Shown here piece after piece: positions 61,538-64,000 of a stretch of DNA of 64,000 nt (position 1 is its first letter; each line of letters begins with the position of its first letter). Both the position numbers and the translations under genes were made by a program. The notes below the pieces were generated by a model. It was not told the DNA's origin. It saw only the letters and a list, made by a program, of their open reading frames with translations, and made no database searches. The stretch comes from Deltaproteobacteria bacterium Ga0077539 (lineage in GTDB: Bacteria > Myxococcota_A > Polyangia > Polyangiales > Ga0077539), in assembly GCA_001465015.1 (NCBI GenBank), contig LNEO01000150.1:1-64000 (forward strand). The letters are read 5' to 3'.

Positions 61538-63136
61538 ATGAGCGAATCACCACGCATCGACGGGCTCGTCCTCTCCTTCGAGGACCACGGATTCTGGCTC
61601 GATTTGACGGAGACGCTGGTCGCGCACCCTCCCCCCGAGCCGCTCGCCTCGCGCATCGACGCCGCGTTCGAAGCGATGCGCGCGCTCGAGCGCGGGGCGA
61701 TCGCCAACCCCGACGAGAAGCGCATGGTCGGGCACTATTGGCTTCGCGCCTCGAAGCTCGCGCCCTCCGACGAGCTGCGCGCGGCGATCGACGAGACCCG
61801 CGAGCGCGTGTTCTCGTTTGCCCGCGACGTGCACGAAGGGCTCGTCGCGCCGCCAGGCGGAGGACGGTTCGACAAGCTCTTGCTCGTGGGCATCGGCGGA
61901 AGCGCGCTCGGTCCGCAGTTCGTCGCCAACGCGCTCTCGCAGGGGCCGTCGGACAAGATCGAGCCATTCTTCTTCGACAACACCGATCCTCAGGGATTTT
62001 CGAGGGTTCTCGCGCGCATCGGCGACGGCCTCTCGCGCACGCTCACCGTCGTGGTCTCGAAGTCCGGCGGCACCAAAGAGACCCGCAACGGAATGCTCGC
62101 CGCGCAACGCGCATACGCCGCGCGCGGGCTCGACTTCGGCGCGCACGCGGTCGCCGTGACGCAAGAGGGATCCGAGCTCGATCGCGTCGCCGTGAAGGAC
62201 CGTTGGATCGCGCGGTTTCCCATGTGGGATTGGGTCGGCGGACGCACGAGCGAGCTGTCCGCAGTGGGCCTGTTGCCCGCGGCCCTCCAGGGTCTCGACG
62301 GCGCGGCCATGCTGGATGGCGCAGCGCAAATGGACGAGCTCACGCGCGTCGAAGACAGCGCGAAGAACCCAGCGATGCGCCTCGCGCTCGCGTGGCACAC
62401 GCTCACCAACGGCCGCGGAGAGCGGGACATGGTCGTCCTGCCGTACCGAGATCGCATCGAGCTCGCCTCGCGCTACCTCCAGCAGCTCGTGATGGAGTCG
62501 CTCGGAAAAGAGCTCGACCTCGATCAAAAGCCCGTCCATCAGGGGATCGCGGTCTACGGAAACAAGGGATCGACCGACCAGCACGCGTACGTCCAACAGC
62601 TCAGAGACGGCGTCGACAATTTCTTCGTGACCTTCATCGAGGCGCTCGACGACGAAGAGCCCGCCCCCGTCGAGGTCGAGCGCGGAGTGACCGCGGGCGA
62701 CTACCTGTTCGGGTTTCTCGAGGGAACGCGCCGCGCCCTGGCGACGCAAGGACGCCGGTCGTTGACCATCACCGTCCGCCGCTGCGACGCCCGAGCGATC
62801 GGGATGCTCGTCGCGCTCTTCGAGCGGGCAGTCGGGTTCTATGCCGCGCTCGTCAACATCAACGCCTATCACCAGCCCGGCGTCGAAGCAGGCAAGAAGG
62901 CAGCAGCCGAGCTGCTCGCGCTGCAATCCCGCGTGATCGAGGCGCTTCGCGCGCAGGGCGGCGAGGCGGTCACGGCGAGCGAGCTGGCCGCGAGCCTCTC
63001 GTCGGACACCAGCGCTTCGGCGGACGCGACCGCTACCGTATGGCGAGTGCTTCGTCGGCTGGCGAGCAACGCGGGGCGAGGCGTCGAGCAGGTCGACGGA
63101 CTCGGCGTGAGCACACGTTTTCGAGCTACGTTGTAG
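61538..63136 (+). CDS. pgi: Glucose-6-phosphate isomerase with C-terminal extension
   Basis: 532 residues from ATG 61538. PGI features: [27 protein letters not shown], the active-site segment [19 protein letters not shown], and [16 protein letters not shown] with the catalytic His. After the PGI core, the last ~70 residues ([48 protein letters not shown]) look like a winged-helix fold, an extension not typical of the family. It interconverts glucose-6-phosphate and fructose-6-phosphate. It ends one base before the stop of the convergent marC-like gene. Confidence 0.93.
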   Translation: MSESPRIDGLVLSFEDHGFWLDLTETLVAHPPPEPLASRIDAAFEAMRALERGAIANPDEKRMVGHYWLRASKLAPSDELRAAIDETRERVFSFARDVHEGLVAPPGGGRFDKLLLVGIGGSALGPQFVANALSQGPSDKIEPFFFDNTDPQGFSRVLARIGDGLSRTLTVVVSKSGGTKETRNGMLAAQRAYAARGLDFGAHAVAVTQEGSELDRVAVKDRWIARFPMWDWVGGRTSELSAVGLLPAALQGLDGAAMLDGAAQMDELTRVEDSAKNPAMRLALAWHTLTNGRGERDMVVLPYRDRIELASRYLQQLVMESLGKELDLDQKPVHQGIAVYGNKGSTDQHAYVQQLRDGVDNFFVTFIEALDDEEPAPVEVERGVTAGDYLFGFLEGTRRALATQGRRSLTITVRRCDARAIGMLVALFERAVGFYAALVNINAYHQPGVEAGKKAAAELLALQSRVIEALRAQGGEAVTASELAASLSSDTSASADATATVWRVLRRLASNAGRGVEQVDGLGVSTRFRATL

Positions 63137-63781
63137 TTACCTCACTCGCGCGAGGCCGGGGAGCGCGAGCTTGACGCCGTCGAGAAAGAACTCGACCGCG
63201 ACCGACGCCAGGATCAAGCCCATCACGCGGTTGATGACGTTCATCCCGGTGTGGCCCAGGGCGCGGCCGATCACCGTGGCCGAGCGCAGCACCAAGAAGC
63301 ACACCAGCGCGACCACCAACAGCGCCACATAGAGGGCGCCCTTCTCGGGGATCGTGTCCGCGCGGGCGGCCAGGAGCATCGCCGACGCGATCGCCCCAGG
63401 GCCGCTCAACAAGGGAATTCCCACAGGAACGAGCCCAACATCGTCCTTCGTGCTCGCCTCTTCTTCTTCGCCCGGCGTCGTCTTCGTCGACGATTGCCGC
63501 GCGCCCATCATGTCCAGCGCGACGCCCATCAGCAGGATTCCGCCAGCGATCTTGAAGCCCGCCACCGAGATCCCGAAGAAGCGAAACAACAGCTGCCCGC
63601 ACGTCGCGAAGACCGCGAGCACGATGAACACCGTCATCGCCGCGCGCCGCGCGATCAAGCGCCGCCGCACGTCCGTCTCTCGCCCCGTCAACGCGATAAA
63701 CACAGGCAGCGCCGCGAAGGGATCGACGATCGCAAACAGCGACGCAAACGCCCCGAGCCCGAAGGTCAGTGCCGAAGTCAT
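63137..63781 (-). CDS. MarC-family integral membrane protein
   Basis: 214 residues. Six hydrophobic helices with the MarC signature (FASLFAIVDPFAALPVFIALTG, AGGILLMGVALDMMGARQSS, VGIPLLSGPGAIASAMLLAARAD, GMNVINRVMGLILASVAVEFF). The family is of unclear function, once called multiple antibiotic resistance. An acidic loop (TTPGEEEEASTKDD) is atypical. Its ATG overlaps the stop of a short upstream frame by 4 bp. Confidence 0.92.
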   Translation of the reverse strand: MTSALTFGLGAFASLFAIVDPFAALPVFIALTGRETDVRRRLIARRAAMTVFIVLAVFATCGQLLFRFFGISVAGFKIAGGILLMGVALDMMGARQSSTKTTPGEEEEASTKDDVGLVPVGIPLLSGPGAIASAMLLAARADTIPEKGALYVALLVVALVCFLVLRSATVIGRALGHTGMNVINRVMGLILASVAVEFFLDGVKLALPGLARVR

Positions 63782-63987
63782 GTCAGTTCCGTTGAACAGC
63801 GGCCGCGCAGAAGCTCAGGGAGAATTCCCTCGAGTCTGACGGCGCCTGCAGCGGCGAGGCAATAGTGGTACACGCCCCTACCGTCAACGTGCGAACCGCG
63901 CGTAGCGCCCCGCGCGCTGGCGCCCAAGTCCGCGGCAAACACAGGGCGAGCGCGCAGGGATGCTACCCTGGCTCGAGCGCGTATCAC
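63778..63987 (-). CDS. Short possible coding frame at the right edge
   Basis: About 69 residues, Ala/Arg-rich, ending VRLEGILPELLRGRCSTELT. It overlaps the MarC start by ATGA, the kind of coupling seen elsewhere in the window, so it could be the C-terminus of a larger gene continuing past the edge. No family is recognised, and its composition is weakly coding. Confidence 0.2.
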   Translation of the reverse strand: MIRARARVASLRARPVFAADLGASARGATRGSHVDGRGVYHYCLAAAGAVRLEGILPELLRGRCSTELT

Positions 63988-64000
63988 GATCGCGCCCCGC

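Overview
The window is about 64 kb of very GC-rich bacterial chromosome with dense coding on both strands. It looks like a myxobacterium or close relative (Polyangiales/Sandaracinus-type, by inference). The signs are Ser/Thr kinases and an FHA-containing sigma-54 activator, many Asp-rich lipoproteins, thrombospondin type-3 calcium repeats ending in a MYXO-CTERM-like anchor, a globin-coupled histidine kinase, and many hypothetical proteins. No rRNA, tRNA, CRISPR array, insertion sequence or prophage was seen. Junctions in which a GTG or ATG start overlaps the preceding stop are common and were used to set several starts.

1-5.5 kb is a signalling block. It holds the N-terminus of a Ser/Thr kinase running off the left edge, a usp-CBS pair, and a minus-strand cassette of globin-PAS histidine kinase, NtrC-type regulator and single-domain receiver, with a second, divergent CBS protein on the far side. 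Sigma-54-like -24/-12 elements lie upstream of both the usp-CBS unit and the divergent CBS gene, which suggests a heme-gas-sensing regulon. 5.5-13.6 kb has a PAP2 phosphatase coupled to a large exported protein, two helical-repeat proteins, ThpR, an anchored propeller-like protein and an SH3-NlpC/P60 lipoprotein. 13.8-17.4 kb has TatC and TatA/B, an unknown protein, and a tandem-fused DsbA-like/HCCA-isomerase protein.

17.4-27 kb holds two paralogous multi-membrane-span proteins sharing a GPGQDYH motif (possible GT-C-like enzymes), a membrane protein with a C-terminal beta domain, a metallophosphoesterase and a 927-residue coiled-coil protein. 26.8-33.3 kb has an SGNH-type lipoprotein, a SnoaL-like lipoprotein, a divergent DJ-1/PfpI and GlxA-type regulator pair with a perfect operator-like inverted repeat between them, an amidase, a DedA-like protein and a SIMPL protein. 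33.3-35.8 kb has a lipoprotein and two small low-complexity proteins separated by a 103-bp tandem repeat with hairpin arms.

35.9-42.5 kb is largely housekeeping: FolE, an SDR, a LON-domain protein, YajQ, a hotdog thioesterase, a LysR regulator, RsfS, RlmH and a TerB-like protein. 42.5-56.3 kb is envelope and signalling: a DUF4139-like protein with an OmpA domain inserted, a membrane repeat protein, a beta-lactamase-fold hydrolase, a 902-residue calcium-repeat surface protein, an alpha/beta-hydrolase lipoprotein, and an STK-PEGA-lipoprotein operon divergent from an FHA-sigma-54 activator. 57.7-64 kb has XseA, an ArsA-like ATPase, a predicted protein N-terminal glutamine amidohydrolase (NTAQ1 family), a zinc-ribbon-like protein, glucose-6-phosphate isomerase with a C-terminal extension, and a MarC-family protein.
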